The translations under genes were made by a program, and so were the position numbers. Below, one piece after another: positions 26,250 through 35,194 of a DNA stretch of 57,558 bases. The stretch is from Fidelibacterota bacterium (lineage in GTDB: Bacteria; Fidelibacterota; UBA2242). The stretch covers positions 1 to 57,558 of the forward strand of contig JADHYC010000006.1 of assembly GCA_016782645.1 (NCBI GenBank), given 5' to 3'. Under the pieces are notes generated by a model, which saw only the letters and a program-made list of their open reading frames with translations, was not told where the DNA came from and did no database searches. How positions within the stretch are numbered: position 1 is the stretch's first letter; each line of letters starts with the position of its first letter.

Positions 26250-27263
26250 CTATATCTCTTGGTTCCTATGATGTGCCTTTTCAGGGATGAATATTTCCAC
26301 AATCATAAGAGCCAAACCGATAGCTAGGAAAATTTGGTATCTTGTATTGTAATCACTGTATTCATGGGATCGGATTTCTTTCTTTTCCATACCAAGAATT
26401 TGTTTGTAAATCTTACCAAAAACATCGGATTCGGCTTCCATATTGTAATATTTACCTCCTGTTGAAGAAGCAATTTGCCGTAAAGTAAATTCCTCAAGTG
26501 CAGTGGTAACTACTCTTCCACCTCTATCTCTTTTGAATCCAATCTCGCCTTTGTCATAGACATGTATAGGAGCTCCTGATAAAGTTCCTATCCCTACTGA
26601 AAAAATAATCACCCCTTCATTTACAGCTTCTTCCGCAATTGAAGGTATATCACCTTCATGATCTTCGCCATCTGAAACAATAACCAGGACTTTATGTTTT
26701 TTCTCCTCCGATTTAAAAGCCTTTAATGAAGTTCCTATCGCATCTGCAATTGCGGTTCCCTGCGTTCCGATTACTCCAGTATCCATTGCATCCAGAAACA
26801 ATTTTACTGCGCTATAATCGAGCGTCAAAGGACACTGGAGATAGCTTGTTCCGGCAAATGTAACCAATCCAACCCGATCTCCTCGAAGTCCATCTATAAA
26901 TTTACCCGTCTCATATTTTGCTCTCATTAATCTGTTAGGCTTAACATCCTCAGCATTCATACTTATAGACGTATCCAGAGCAATAATAATATCTATACCT
27001 TTTCTTTTAACCTCAGTCAATTTCTTTCCAACCTGTGGACCTATTAATGCTATTCCAAAAAATAAAAGGCTGCCAAGCAGTAAATATTCCTTAAAATGTT
27101 TTAAATCGGGACTAAAATCATCCAGAATTTTCCGGGAAAGTTTCTTACCGGCAAACAGATTTATATCTTGATTCTTACGCCATCTTGAATAAAGCACTAA
27201 CGCAACGAATAGCGCCACAACTGCAAAAAACCAGACATATCCGGGATCAGAAAATTTTATCAT
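26250..27263 (-). CDS. batB: BatB von Willebrand factor A membrane protein
   Basis: The 337-residue protein has two N-terminal membrane helices (about 9-26 and 55-80), a VWA domain with the metal-site motif IALDTSISMNA and later VLVIVSDGEDHEGD, and a C-terminal membrane helix near 305-325. It resembles BatA in the adjacent gene, with which it shares a one-base TGATG overlap. The MIDAS residues DxSxS are intact. Confidence 0.94.
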   Translation of the reverse strand: MIKFSDPGYVWFFAVVALFVALVLYSRWRKNQDINLFAGKKLSRKILDDFSPDLKHFKEYLLLGSLLFFGIALIGPQVGKKLTEVKRKGIDIIIALDTSISMNAEDVKPNRLMRAKYETGKFIDGLRGDRVGLVTFAGTSYLQCPLTLDYSAVKLFLDAMDTGVIGTQGTAIADAIGTSLKAFKSEEKKHKVLVIVSDGEDHEGDIPSIAEEAVNEGVIIFSVGIGTLSGAPIHVYDKGEIGFKRDRGGRVVTTALEEFTLRQIASSTGGKYYNMEAESDVFGKIYKQILGMEKKEIRSHEYSDYNTRYQIFLAIGLALMIVEIFIPEKAHHRNQEI

Positions 27264-28255
27264 CAGGGGTTTTTTCGTAAAACGGTTAAACCTAATCCCC
27301 AGCCTATCATAATAAGCAGCAGTCCGGGAATAAGAAATAGATGATACAGGTCATTATAATTAACATATTCTTTTACTTTGACTTCAGTTTTCTCCATCTG
27401 ACTAATTTCTTTATAAATAGTAGAAAGGCTTTTTTCATCCGTTGCACGAAAATATTTTCCGCCAGTAGTTTCTGCAATCCTTGTAAGGACATCCTCATCA
27501 ATCTCAACATCAATCATCCTGTACTGGACCTGTCCTCCAGGATACTTAACCGGATAAGGCGCCTGACCTCTTTTACCAGCACCAATGGTATAAATTTTTA
27601 TATCAAAAGTCCCTGCCATATCCGCTGCAGTTCCCGGATCCAGCTCGCCCGCATTATTACGACCATCAGATAAAAAAACCATTACACGGCTCTTCGCCTT
27701 GCTATCTCTTAAACGATTCACAGCATTGGCAATAGCCATACCAATCGCCGTGCCATCATATTTCTCCTCAATAATATCAACCTGATCGAGAAGCTGCTTT
27801 AACACATCATAATCTATTGTCAATGGACACTGTAAAAAACTTTCAGCGGCAAAAACTATCAAACCAATTCTATCATTACGCCGTCCTTCAATAAAGCTCC
27901 TTGCTACAGTTTTTGCAGCTTCAAGCCGATTAGGTCTGAAATCAACTGCACGCATGGAACTGGAAATATCCAGCACCAGCATAATATCTATTCCCTCAGT
28001 GGTAAATTCCTTTATAGTATTGCCTTTTTGAGGACGAGCAAGTGCAATAATAAGTAACGCAATACCAATCAGTTTCAAAGCGAGAAGTGAATTATATTTC
28101 CACTTCTGACGACCACCTGTAATTTCTAAAATTGATTTTATAGAAGAATAACGGAAAGTTGCCTCTGACTTATTACCTTTTTTTTGATACCAAAGTATAA
28201 AAAAAGGAATTATAGCAAGGAGTAAAAGAAATCCCCAATCAGTAAAATAGAACAT
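27263..28255 (-). CDS. batA: BatA von Willebrand factor A membrane protein
   Basis: I place the start at the ATG at 28255 because MFYFTDWGFLLLLAIIPFFILWY is the usual BatA beginning and AAGAAG precedes it; a GTG at 28315 would add 20 unrelated residues. It has two N-terminal helices, a VWA domain with intact MIDAS motif LVLDISSSMRA and VMVFLSDGRNNAG, and a C-terminal membrane helix. It heads the batA-batE operon. The MoxR ATPase and DUF58 genes that commonly precede batA are absent; the next gene upstream is an unrelated dipeptidase. Confidence 0.94.
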   Translation of the reverse strand: MFYFTDWGFLLLLAIIPFFILWYQKKGNKSEATFRYSSIKSILEITGGRQKWKYNSLLALKLIGIALLIIALARPQKGNTIKEFTTEGIDIMLVLDISSSMRAVDFRPNRLEAAKTVARSFIEGRRNDRIGLIVFAAESFLQCPLTIDYDVLKQLLDQVDIIEEKYDGTAIGMAIANAVNRLRDSKAKSRVMVFLSDGRNNAGELDPGTAADMAGTFDIKIYTIGAGKRGQAPYPVKYPGGQVQYRMIDVEIDEDVLTRIAETTGGKYFRATDEKSLSTIYKEISQMEKTEVKVKEYVNYNDLYHLFLIPGLLLIMIGWGLGLTVLRKNP

Positions 28256-28315
28256 AACTTCTTTTAATTCAACCTCTCCATCAAAGTATAAATTAACAAA
28301 TAAAAGTACTTTCAC

Positions 28316-28689
28316 CCAACTTAAAACTAATCCAAATCTTTAAAAGAACGATCAATTTATAAACAATATGTTTTTCTACCGATTTTGTTCCTTAAAAAGT
28401 ACCTTGAAAAGGTATCAAACCTTTTCAATGATCTTTAGAATGGGAAGATACTACAATGGCAAAGCGAGTGCAAGATTTATAGAAGTTACGGTTGTCGACG
28501 GGGAATTACTCAGACCAAAGAATTTATCCGAGAACCAGCGCCTATAACCTTCTCCCTGTATTTGTCGTACACTCTTAATTTCAGATAGCATAGTATATTA
28601 TTTCTTTCGGGATATAGATTGATTCATTATATTCATTAAAATCTCATGAAATATAAAGAGATTTAATCGAAAACCGGAAGAATCATTTC
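28316..28689. other. intergenic region upstream of batA, with a palindrome
   Basis: No gene is visible. The region carries the perfect inverted repeat at 28404-28428, listed separately, and an unexplained somewhat GC-richer patch at about 28490-28560. The bat operon promoter should lie in its left part on the minus strand; I could not assign one. Confidence 0.5.
28404..28428. repeat. perfect 10-bp inverted repeat, copy 1
   Basis: TTGAAAAGGT (28404-28413) and ACCTTTTCAA (28419-28428) are perfect inverted copies around ATCAA. The sequence continues with the plus-strand context TACC before it. A close relative lies at 30205-30231. It is downstream of the dipeptidase gene on the minus strand and upstream of batA. 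It could be a hairpin in RNA or a protein-binding dyad. Confidence 0.7.
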
Positions 28690-29955
28690 CTAATGAATTG
28701 ACTCATTCGGGATTCTATCCTGTTCTGAAATTTTTACAACTTCCCTAAAAACTCGCATAAAGTTACCACCCCAGATCTTTTCAATATCTTCTTCCGAATA
28801 CCCTTTCCTTACCAATTCTTTGGTGACATTAACCATTTCAGAGATATCATTACAGCCGATGAGACCGCCTCCACCATCAAAATCTGTACCTATTCCAACA
28901 TAATCAACACCGACAAGTTTGATAACATGATCAATGTGATCAACAAGCTTCTTCACAGTAGTTTTTCTTCGAGGGTATTTCTTCATAATTGCCCAACGTT
29001 TCTTTCGATATTCTTCCTTTATCTCAGAGTCTTCGATTTCATTCCAGGGTCCATATTTTCCCTCAAGCTCATCTAATGCCGCTTCTCTTTTGCGATTCGG
29101 TCTTTCCTTTTTGACATATCCGGTAAAGAAACACATTTGTATAACACCGCCTTTTGCGGCCAGCGCCTGAATCATTTTATCACTCATATTCCGAGGATGA
29201 TCGCACAACGCCCGAGTACATGAATGACTGGCAATCACAGGAGCTTTACTCACTTCCAGAACATCATAAAAGGACTCATCAGAAATGTGCGAAACGTCAA
29301 TAATCATCCCAAGGCGATTCATTTCCTTAACTATCTGCCTCCCGAAGTCGCTAAGACCGTGATGCTCCGGTCCATCTGGATCGGTCGATGAATCACATAT
29401 ATCATTATTCGTATAATGGCAAAGAGTAATGTAGCGCACACCTTGATCAAAATAGTATTTAACGTTTTCTAAATCCATACCAATCGGAAAGCCATTTTCC
29501 ATACCGATATAAGCCGTAAGAAGACCAGCTCTATGATTCTTATAAGCGTCACCCGGTTTAATACCTAACGAAATAATGTTACCGTATTTTTCACACATTA
29601 CTTTTATGACTGAAATCAATTCAACCGCTCTTGCTTTTGCCCATTTGTATTTTTCCGGTGTGCGTTCTCGCTGACCCACGTAGGCAGCGAAAAATTCTAC
29701 ATCCAACCCTCCTTCTTCCATGCGAGGCAAATCAATTTTACTATCCCTGACTTTTTCAGTTTCATGACGAACTCCAATATCCCAGGTAGAATCAATCATT
29801 AGTAACGGAGTATCGCTGTGTGTGTCAACTGTAAGGATTCTATCATGAATTAATTTTGCCTTTAAAGTGATTTCTTCATCCTTTTTTCCGCAACTAAAAA
29901 AAGTAAAAACAAAAAGCAAAAGTAAAAAAAATTGTAAGCGGTTTTTAATTATCAT
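28690..29955 (-). CDS. membrane dipeptidase lipoprotein (peptidase M19)
   Basis: From the ATG at 29955 (leader GGGAGCACATTT) the product is 421 residues; an upstream start at 29997 would put 14 extra residues before the signal. The signal ends in a lipobox TFFSC. The M19 zinc ligands are visible: DTHSDTP (HxD), YIGMENGFPIG with the bridging Glu, IDVSHISDES, and IASHSCTRALCDHPRN. KLVGVDYVGIGTDFDGG and WGGNFMRVF are family signatures. These enzymes hydrolyse dipeptides and some beta-lactam or D-amino-acid bonds in the periplasm. It stands alone, with 374- and 272-base gaps on its sides. Confidence 0.95.
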   Translation of the reverse strand: MIIKNRLQFFLLLLFVFTFFSCGKKDEEITLKAKLIHDRILTVDTHSDTPLLMIDSTWDIGVRHETEKVRDSKIDLPRMEEGGLDVEFFAAYVGQRERTPEKYKWAKARAVELISVIKVMCEKYGNIISLGIKPGDAYKNHRAGLLTAYIGMENGFPIGMDLENVKYYFDQGVRYITLCHYTNNDICDSSTDPDGPEHHGLSDFGRQIVKEMNRLGMIIDVSHISDESFYDVLEVSKAPVIASHSCTRALCDHPRNMSDKMIQALAAKGGVIQMCFFTGYVKKERPNRKREAALDELEGKYGPWNEIEDSEIKEEYRKKRWAIMKKYPRRKTTVKKLVDHIDHVIKLVGVDYVGIGTDFDGGGGLIGCNDISEMVNVTKELVRKGYSEEDIEKIWGGNFMRVFREVVKISEQDRIPNESIH

Positions 29956-30204
29956 AAATGTGCTCCCTTCTTTGTCTTTTTGGAGTAAAGCGACCACATC
30001 GCTTTAAACTTTCACCCCTGATAGCGGCATTAAATTACCAAACTGTCGCCTCATCATCAACAAAGTGATTTGAGATGAAGAAATGAAAACCTTTTAATCA
30101 CCTTTACGTTGGGTCACTGGCTCTGATTTATCCATCGTAGCGAATGCTAATGAGCGTAGATGGATGTCTTAATCCTTTCTTATTGTGGACAATATCCTTA
30201 TACA

Positions 30205-30231
30205 TTGAAAAGGTATCTTAAACTTTTTCAA
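30205..30231. repeat. inverted repeat at gatA 3' end, copy 2
   Basis: TTGAAAAGGTATC (30205-30217) matches copy 1 at 28404 exactly for 13 bases. It is followed by TTAAAC and TTTTTCAA (30224-30231), giving an imperfect hairpin. It overlaps the gatA stop codon, because the TGA is the reverse complement of the TCA within TTTTTCAA. It may help terminate the long purine/gatA operon, although no T run follows. Confidence 0.6.
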
Positions 30232-31612
30232 GGTGCCATCAAATTTCGTTCTATAAAACTGTCAACTCTTAAAATTGTTTCTTCACAAAAAAAGTTTCCA
30301 ATTAGCTGCCCGCCAATTGGCAGTCCTTCAGAAGAAAGACCAAGTGGAATATTCATAGCAAGAACACCTGCTAAACTTGCAGGCACAGTATAGACATCAC
30401 TCAAATATATGGCTAACGGGTCTTCTATCTTTCCTCCAATTTCAAAGGCTGTGATGGGAGAGGTGGGTGTGAAAATAATATCAACAGATTCAAATGCTTT
30501 TACAAAATTCCCTTTTATAAGTCTTCGAACTCTTTGCGCTTTATCGTAATAAGCTCTGTAATAACCTGCAGAAAAAACATAAGTACCAAGCATTACACGA
30601 CGTGTTACCTCCTCACCAAATCCTTTATGGCGTGTTTCACAGTAAACAGATTCAAGATCACCGCCCCTTTCACTGAGTCCGTAACGAATCCCGTCATAGC
30701 GTGCTAGATGTGAAGAGGCTTCAGCAGTTGCAATTATATAATACACTGCAATTGCATAAGAGGTATTTGAAGTGAAATCTGCTTTATTTCTGCACCACAC
30801 TTCTTAAAAAAGTTTATACAGGATTTTATACGTTCTTTAATCTCTTTATTAAGACCTTCTTCAAAATATTCCGCAGGTATGCCTATACGTAAACCTTTAA
30901 TATCTTGATCTAAATTTGCTGTGTAATCAGGTACCTGGATGTCAATAGAAGTTGAATCGCGACCATCAATCCCAGCAATCACACCCAGAAGAGTAGCTGA
31001 ACCTTCAACAGTTTTGGAAAAAGTACCAATTTGATCCAGTGAGGAAGCAAAGGCAACTAAACCATAGCGAGAGACCCGTCCGTAAGTCGGTTTCAAACCA
31101 ACAATCCCACAAAATGCAGCCAGTTGTCTAATAGACCCGCCTGTATCTGAGCCTAATGCAACATCAACAAGCCCTCCAGACACGGCAGCTGCAGAACCGC
31201 CACTTGATCCGCCCGGCACTTTAGTCTCATCAATAGGATTCCTTACCGGTCCAAAACACGAATGCTCCGAAGACGACCCCATAGCAAATTCATCCATATT
31301 GATCTTACCAATAATAAGTCCATCCTGTTGGAAAATTTTCTCTATAACTATTGCATTATAGGGTGGGATAAAATTCTTTAAAATTAACGATCCGCATGTT
31401 GTTGGAAGACCTTTAACACAGATATTATCTTTTACACCTATAAGAAGCCCGGCAAGAATCCCATCATCTCCTTTTTCCATTTTATCTTGAATAACCTGAC
31501 TTCTTTCTTTAATATCAGGCAATAATGAAATGAGAGCATTAAAAGGGTTATTCTCCTTGACGCACTTTGTAATATCATCTGTGCGAAAAACAAGGTTATC
31601 TTTTACAACCAA
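30228..31612 (-). pseudogene. gatA: glutamyl/aspartyl-tRNA amidotransferase subunit A, single-base frameshift
   Basis: The gene is complete in length (about 461 codons if repaired) but split in two frames: 30734-31612 gives residues 1-292 and 30228-30800 gives the rest. The amidase triad is intact: Lys61 in LIGVKDN, cis-Ser136 in PGGSSGGS and nucleophile Ser160 in GSDTGGSIR. The break lies next to 30769: the first frame reads GAEIKQISL and the other resumes with NTSYAIAVYYIIATAEAS, the expected GatA sequence. Adding one base (CTT CCA AAT instead of CTT CAA AT) restores it exactly. The start is a TTG at 31612 with AAGGA upstream, 2 bases after tatA. A sequencing or assembly error is as likely as true loss. 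gatB and gatC are not in the window. Confidence 0.9.
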
Positions 31613-31614
31613 CT

Positions 31615-31878
31615 TTATTCCTTGGTTTTACCTACCTTGGATTCCTCATTATCAACTGACTTTTTCTTATTTTCATGTAAACGAGATTTGGAGGATTCTA
31701 TTTGTTTATCGGTATTAATAGTATCTTCAATCTCATCCTGGATATCTTTCGTAGCCTTTTTAAATTCTCTCAGGCTTTTTCCGAGACCTTTAGCTAATTC
31801 AGGTAGACGCTTTGCACCAAATAAGAGCAATAAAACCAATAGAATTAAAACAATCTCTCCAACACCTAAATTACCCAT
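31615..31878 (-). CDS. tatA: Sec-independent protein translocase TatA/E
   Basis: The 87-residue product begins with a single membrane helix ([17 protein letters not shown]) followed by [21 protein letters not shown], the TatA/E amphipathic helix with the FG hinge, then a charged tail. TatA oligomers form the translocation element for folded twin-arginine proteins. tatC is not in the window. It is followed by gatA with a 2-base gap. Confidence 0.96.
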   Translation of the reverse strand: MGNLGVGEIVLILLVLLLLFGAKRLPELAKGLGKSLREFKKATKDIQDEIEDTINTDKQIESSKSRLHENKKKSVDNEESKVGKTKE

Positions 31879-31896
31879 TTTATCTTCCTTTCGTTT

Positions 31897-32172
31897 TTAT
31901 CTCCAGTATCGCAAAAAATAATAAACAATAGCGATACCTATTATTCCTATTAGATTTAATTTCAGAGTAAACCCTAAAGTTATTGAAAACATTATCAGGT
32001 CGATAACCCCTGGACCTATCATTATATCTATCGAGCGAAGAAACACCTCTTTAACCACTCCATCAGGAATAGCCATCTTTAATAGTTCTCCAAATAGAGA
32101 ACCAACCATCGCTCCCAAAAGAAGGATCCCTACTATAAATAAAAAAGAGAATTTTTTTTGACTACTTTCCAT
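31897..32172 (-). CDS. small membrane protein, DUF4321-like
   Basis: The 91-residue product has one N-terminal membrane helix (about 10-30, FLFIVGILLLGAMVGSLFGELL) and one C-terminal hydrophobic hairpin (FSITLGFTLKLNLIGIIGIAIVYYFL). It fits DUF4321, a family I associate with FCB-group and Cloacimonetes-like bacteria, usually near tatA or purQ. Function is unknown. It lies one base after purQ and 18 bases before tatA, inside the operon. Confidence 0.75.
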   Translation of the reverse strand: MESSQKKFSFLFIVGILLLGAMVGSLFGELLKMAIPDGVVKEVFLRSIDIMIGPGVIDLIMFSITLGFTLKLNLIGIIGIAIVYYFLRYWR

Positions 32173-32173
32173 A

Positions 32174-32860
32174 TTAACTTTCCCTTAGTAACGAATTAAA
32201 AATCCCCAAACCATCCTCAGAGCCAAGTATCTTCTCCGCTGCTCGCTCCGGATGAGGCATCATTCCAAGAATATTTTTTTTTTCATTCAGAATACCTGCA
32301 ATATTCAACATGGAACCATTTGGATTTTCCTCCGGAATCACATTGCCATCCAATGAACAATATTGAAATACTATTCTCTCCGTTCCCTCAAGCATCTTTA
32401 ATGTCTCTTTATCTGCAAAATAATTACCACTGTAGTGAGCAATGGGCATTTTCAGCACCTGACCACTCTCATAACTTCTACTAAAACAGGTTTTATTATT
32501 TGCTACTTTAATATATACATCCTGACATCTAAAACGAAGATGATCATTCGTAATCAAACTCCCGGGTAGTAAACCGGCTTCGAGTAACACCTGAAAACCG
32601 TTGCAAATACCTAAAACAAGTCCTCCAGAATTTGCAAATTTTATTACCTCTCTCATCACTGGAGAAAATCTTGCTACAGCTCCAACTCTTAAATAATCCC
32701 CATAAGAAAATCCTCCAGGAAGAATAATTACATCAAAATAATTTAATGTCGTCTCCTTGTGCCAAATGTATTCAACTTTAGCTCCAACAACCTTTTTTAA
32801 AACATGATAAGTGTCATGATCACAATTTGAACCAGGAAATACCACTACTCCGAATTTCAC
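32174..32860 (-). CDS. purQ: phosphoribosylformylglycinamidine synthase glutaminase subunit PurQ
   Basis: The 228-residue class I glutaminase has [14 protein letters not shown] at the N-terminus, [19 protein letters not shown], the nucleophile Cys in [18 protein letters not shown], and the catalytic His/Glu in MMPHPERA. It feeds ammonia to PurL in the fourth step of purine synthesis. The start is GTG at 32860, overlapping the purS stop (GTGA). With PurS as a separate protein, a small-type PurL elsewhere is expected. Confidence 0.97.
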   Translation of the reverse strand: MKFGVVVFPGSNCDHDTYHVLKKVVGAKVEYIWHKETTLNYFDVIILPGGFSYGDYLRVGAVARFSPVMREVIKFANSGGLVLGICNGFQVLLEAGLLPGSLITNDHLRFRCQDVYIKVANNKTCFSRSYESGQVLKMPIAHYSGNYFADKETLKMLEGTERIVFQYCSLDGNVIPEENPNGSMLNIAGILNEKKNILGMMPHPERAAEKILGSEDGLGIFNSLLRES

Positions 32861-33114
32861 TTAGAAACCTCTTCCAATTGAAACGTGTATTTTTGAATTA
32901 CCGGATTGGATAATATTTTAGCACAGGCTTGTTTTGTCAATTCTTTAGCCTTATCTCGATCTATACTATCACTAAAACCTATTTGAAAATATTTTCCAGT
33001 TTCCACTTTATTAATATCCTGATATCCTAAAGAAATCAAAGCATTATGGATTGTTTTTGCTTCAGGGTCGAGAATTCCAGTCTTATAAGAAACAATTACT
33101 TTTGCTAACCACAT
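32857..33114 (-). CDS. purS: phosphoribosylformylglycinamidine synthase subunit PurS
   Basis: The 85-residue product shows the PurS pattern: [42 protein letters not shown] and [27 protein letters not shown]. PurS bridges PurQ and small PurL. It overlaps purQ by 4 bases and follows pssA by 3 bases. Confidence 0.95.
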   Translation of the reverse strand: MWLAKVIVSYKTGILDPEAKTIHNALISLGYQDINKVETGKYFQIGFSDSIDRDKAKELTKQACAKILSNPVIQKYTFQLEEVSK

Positions 33115-33117
33115 ATA

Positions 33118-33849
33118 TTATCTACCCTTTCTTCTAATTGAAAAATGTAATCTGGGCTCCTCATATCCAACCATCCATATTAGTAATTGTGTGACAATAA
33201 AGGCTCCGAAAACTGGAAAAATTGTGTAACCCGGAAAAATAATCATTAGTAAAAATGCAACAATTATGAAGATACTTTTTGTAATAATAAAAATCCCCTT
33301 ATGAAAAGAAATCTTTGGAACAGGACTAACTCGAATATGACTTACCATAAGAAATGAAAGAACAACAACCATTGGTAAAATAATTTTCGGATCACCATAA
33401 TTACCAAAAAGCTTATCGTGAAACCAAATAAAAGATCCAATTGTTATAGCATTAACCGGAACGGGAAGTCCTGTATAATACAGCATCTTCTTACCTGTCA
33501 TCTGAATATTAAACCTTGCTAAACGAACACCCCCAAATAGCAATGGGAAAAAACTTAATATTCTTCCAATGAATCCTAATTCTGAGGCAAATAAAATATT
33601 TATTAATATCGAGGGTGCTACACAAAAAGAAACTATATCGGCAAGTGAGTCGAATTCTATACCGAATTCAGATACTTGCTGTAACCGCCGAGCAACTTTT
33701 CCATCAAGTCCGTCAAAGATTGCTGCAACCATTATTAACACTATCCCAGTTATATATCTCCCATGGAAAATCTCCAAAATCGCTAAAAATCCCGAGAATA
33801 AATTAAATATTGTAAAAATGCTAGGTATAAAAGACTTCTGAACTTTCAT
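33118..33849 (-). CDS. pssA: CDP-diacylglycerol--serine O-phosphatidyltransferase
   Basis: The 243-residue membrane enzyme has the CDP-alcohol phosphatidyltransferase motif DGLDGKVARRL with the downstream G-x3-D-x3-D element (EFGIEFDSLAD). About seven hydrophobic segments follow. It makes phosphatidylserine from CDP-diacylglycerol and serine. Its start overlaps the psd stop by 4 bases, so both steps to phosphatidylethanolamine are coupled. Confidence 0.96.
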   Translation of the reverse strand: MKVQKSFIPSIFTIFNLFSGFLAILEIFHGRYITGIVLIMVAAIFDGLDGKVARRLQQVSEFGIEFDSLADIVSFCVAPSILINILFASELGFIGRILSFFPLLFGGVRLARFNIQMTGKKMLYYTGLPVPVNAITIGSFIWFHDKLFGNYGDPKIILPMVVVLSFLMVSHIRVSPVPKISFHKGIFIITKSIFIIVAFLLMIIFPGYTIFPVFGAFIVTQLLIWMVGYEEPRLHFSIRRKGR

Positions 33850-34484
33850 AAAATTTCTCCAATAATACTTTCGCCACCTTTTACCTTATCCCCCAATTGA
33901 ACTTTTATCTTCACACTCTCCGGTATAATCAGGTCTACTCTTGAACCAAACATAATCATTCCATAACGATCACCCTTATTAATAGCATCTCCAACTGAAA
34001 GATTAGATACAATTCGCCGTGCAATTAAACCAGCAATCTGGGTAATAGTAAATTTGAATCTTTCGTTATCAATTGAAATTTTATTCCGTTCATTTTCAAA
34101 TGAAGCTATTGATTTAAAAGCTGCCTTGTATTTACCCTTTTTATAATCCACTTCTTTTACTACACCACTAAACGGAATTCTATTTATATGCACATTAAAA
34201 AAAGACATGAAAATGGAAATACGCTTCCCCTTGCCAACAAAATCATCCTCCATGTTCTCAATTGCCACAACCTTACCATCCGCTGGCGAAATGATGGCAT
34301 TATCTCTATCAGGAATCAGTCTATTTGGGTCACGAAAGAAATAAATCGATAAAAGAAAAAGGATAAGCGAAATCCAAAAAATTACTTTCAGCAAAATACT
34401 GGCTGATAGAAGAGTAAAAATGGATAAAATAAACGCTATAAAAAAAATGGGTAGTATAACTTTTATTCCTTCTCTTACTATCAT
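33846..34484 (-). CDS. psd: phosphatidylserine decarboxylase proenzyme
   Basis: The 212-residue protein is the short PSD type. It has two hydrophobic segments near the N-terminus, ISPADGKVVAIE, SIFMSFFNVHINRIPFSGVV, and the C-terminal autocleavage site GS in MFGSRVDLIIP, where Ser becomes the pyruvoyl group. It decarboxylates phosphatidylserine to phosphatidylethanolamine. It lies between purC (2 bases) and pssA (overlap) in the same operon. Confidence 0.96.
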   Translation of the reverse strand: MIVREGIKVILPIFFIAFILSIFTLLSASILLKVIFWISLILFLLSIYFFRDPNRLIPDRDNAIISPADGKVVAIENMEDDFVGKGKRISIFMSFFNVHINRIPFSGVVKEVDYKKGKYKAAFKSIASFENERNKISIDNERFKFTITQIAGLIARRIVSNLSVGDAINKGDRYGMIMFGSRVDLIIPESVKIKVQLGDKVKGGESIIGEIL

Positions 34485-34486
34485 CG

Positions 34487-35194
34487 CTAATCACCAACAA
34501 TCCGTTTCATCATTTCCTTATAAGTTTTTTCCACGTCACCGAGATCATGCCTGAATCTGTCCTTATCTAATTTTCTGTTCGTACCCTTTTCCCAAAATCT
34601 GCAGGTATCAGGAGATATTTCATCAGCAAGCAGAACTTTACCTTTGAATCTACCGAACTCCAATTTTAAATCTATCAAGGTTACATCAATTGAATTGAAA
34701 AATCTTTGTAATATTTCATTTATTTTTAGAGCCTGCTGGCGCATTTCTGCAATCTCTTCAGTGCCAGCGATCTCCAAACCAAATATATGATCTTCATTCA
34801 TAAGAGGATCATGTAGAGCATCGTCTTTATAATAAAATTCAACGATAGGTTTCTTAAAAGCTATCCCCTCTTTTATTCCATACCTCTTACATAAGCTGCC
34901 AGTAGACACATTTCTAATAACCACTTCTACAGGAATTATCTCTACATTTTTAATAACCATTTCAATATCAGATAATTTTTTTTCAAAATGGGATTTAATC
35001 CCGTCCTTAGCCAGCAACTCAAATAGATAAGCGCTTATTGTATTATTGGCTATACCTTTTCCAATAATTGTTCCCTTTTTAATACCATCAAATGCTGTTG
35101 CATCGTCTTTAAAACGCTGTATAAGTAAATCAGGATCATTTGTTTCAAATAGAATTTTTGCTTTCCCCTCATATAAACGCTTACCCTTTTCCAT
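34487..35194 (-). CDS. purC: phosphoribosylaminoimidazole-succinocarboxamide synthase (SAICAR synthetase)
   Basis: I start this gene at the ATG at 35194 because AAGGAACAGAA precedes it and the sequence opens with KGKRLYEGKAKILFE; the earlier TTG/ATG would add 12 non-homologous residues. FKDDATAFDG, EVVIRNVSTGSLCKRYG and LADEISPDTCRFWEKG are SAICAR synthetase signatures. It condenses CAIR with aspartate using ATP. It overlaps the end of purB by 14 bases. Confidence 0.97.
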   Translation of the reverse strand: MEKGKRLYEGKAKILFETNDPDLLIQRFKDDATAFDGIKKGTIIGKGIANNTISAYLFELLAKDGIKSHFEKKLSDIEMVIKNVEIIPVEVVIRNVSTGSLCKRYGIKEGIAFKKPIVEFYYKDDALHDPLMNEDHIFGLEIAGTEEIAEMRQQALKINEILQRFFNSIDVTLIDLKLEFGRFKGKVLLADEISPDTCRFWEKGTNRKLDKDRFRHDLGDVEKTYKEMMKRIVGD

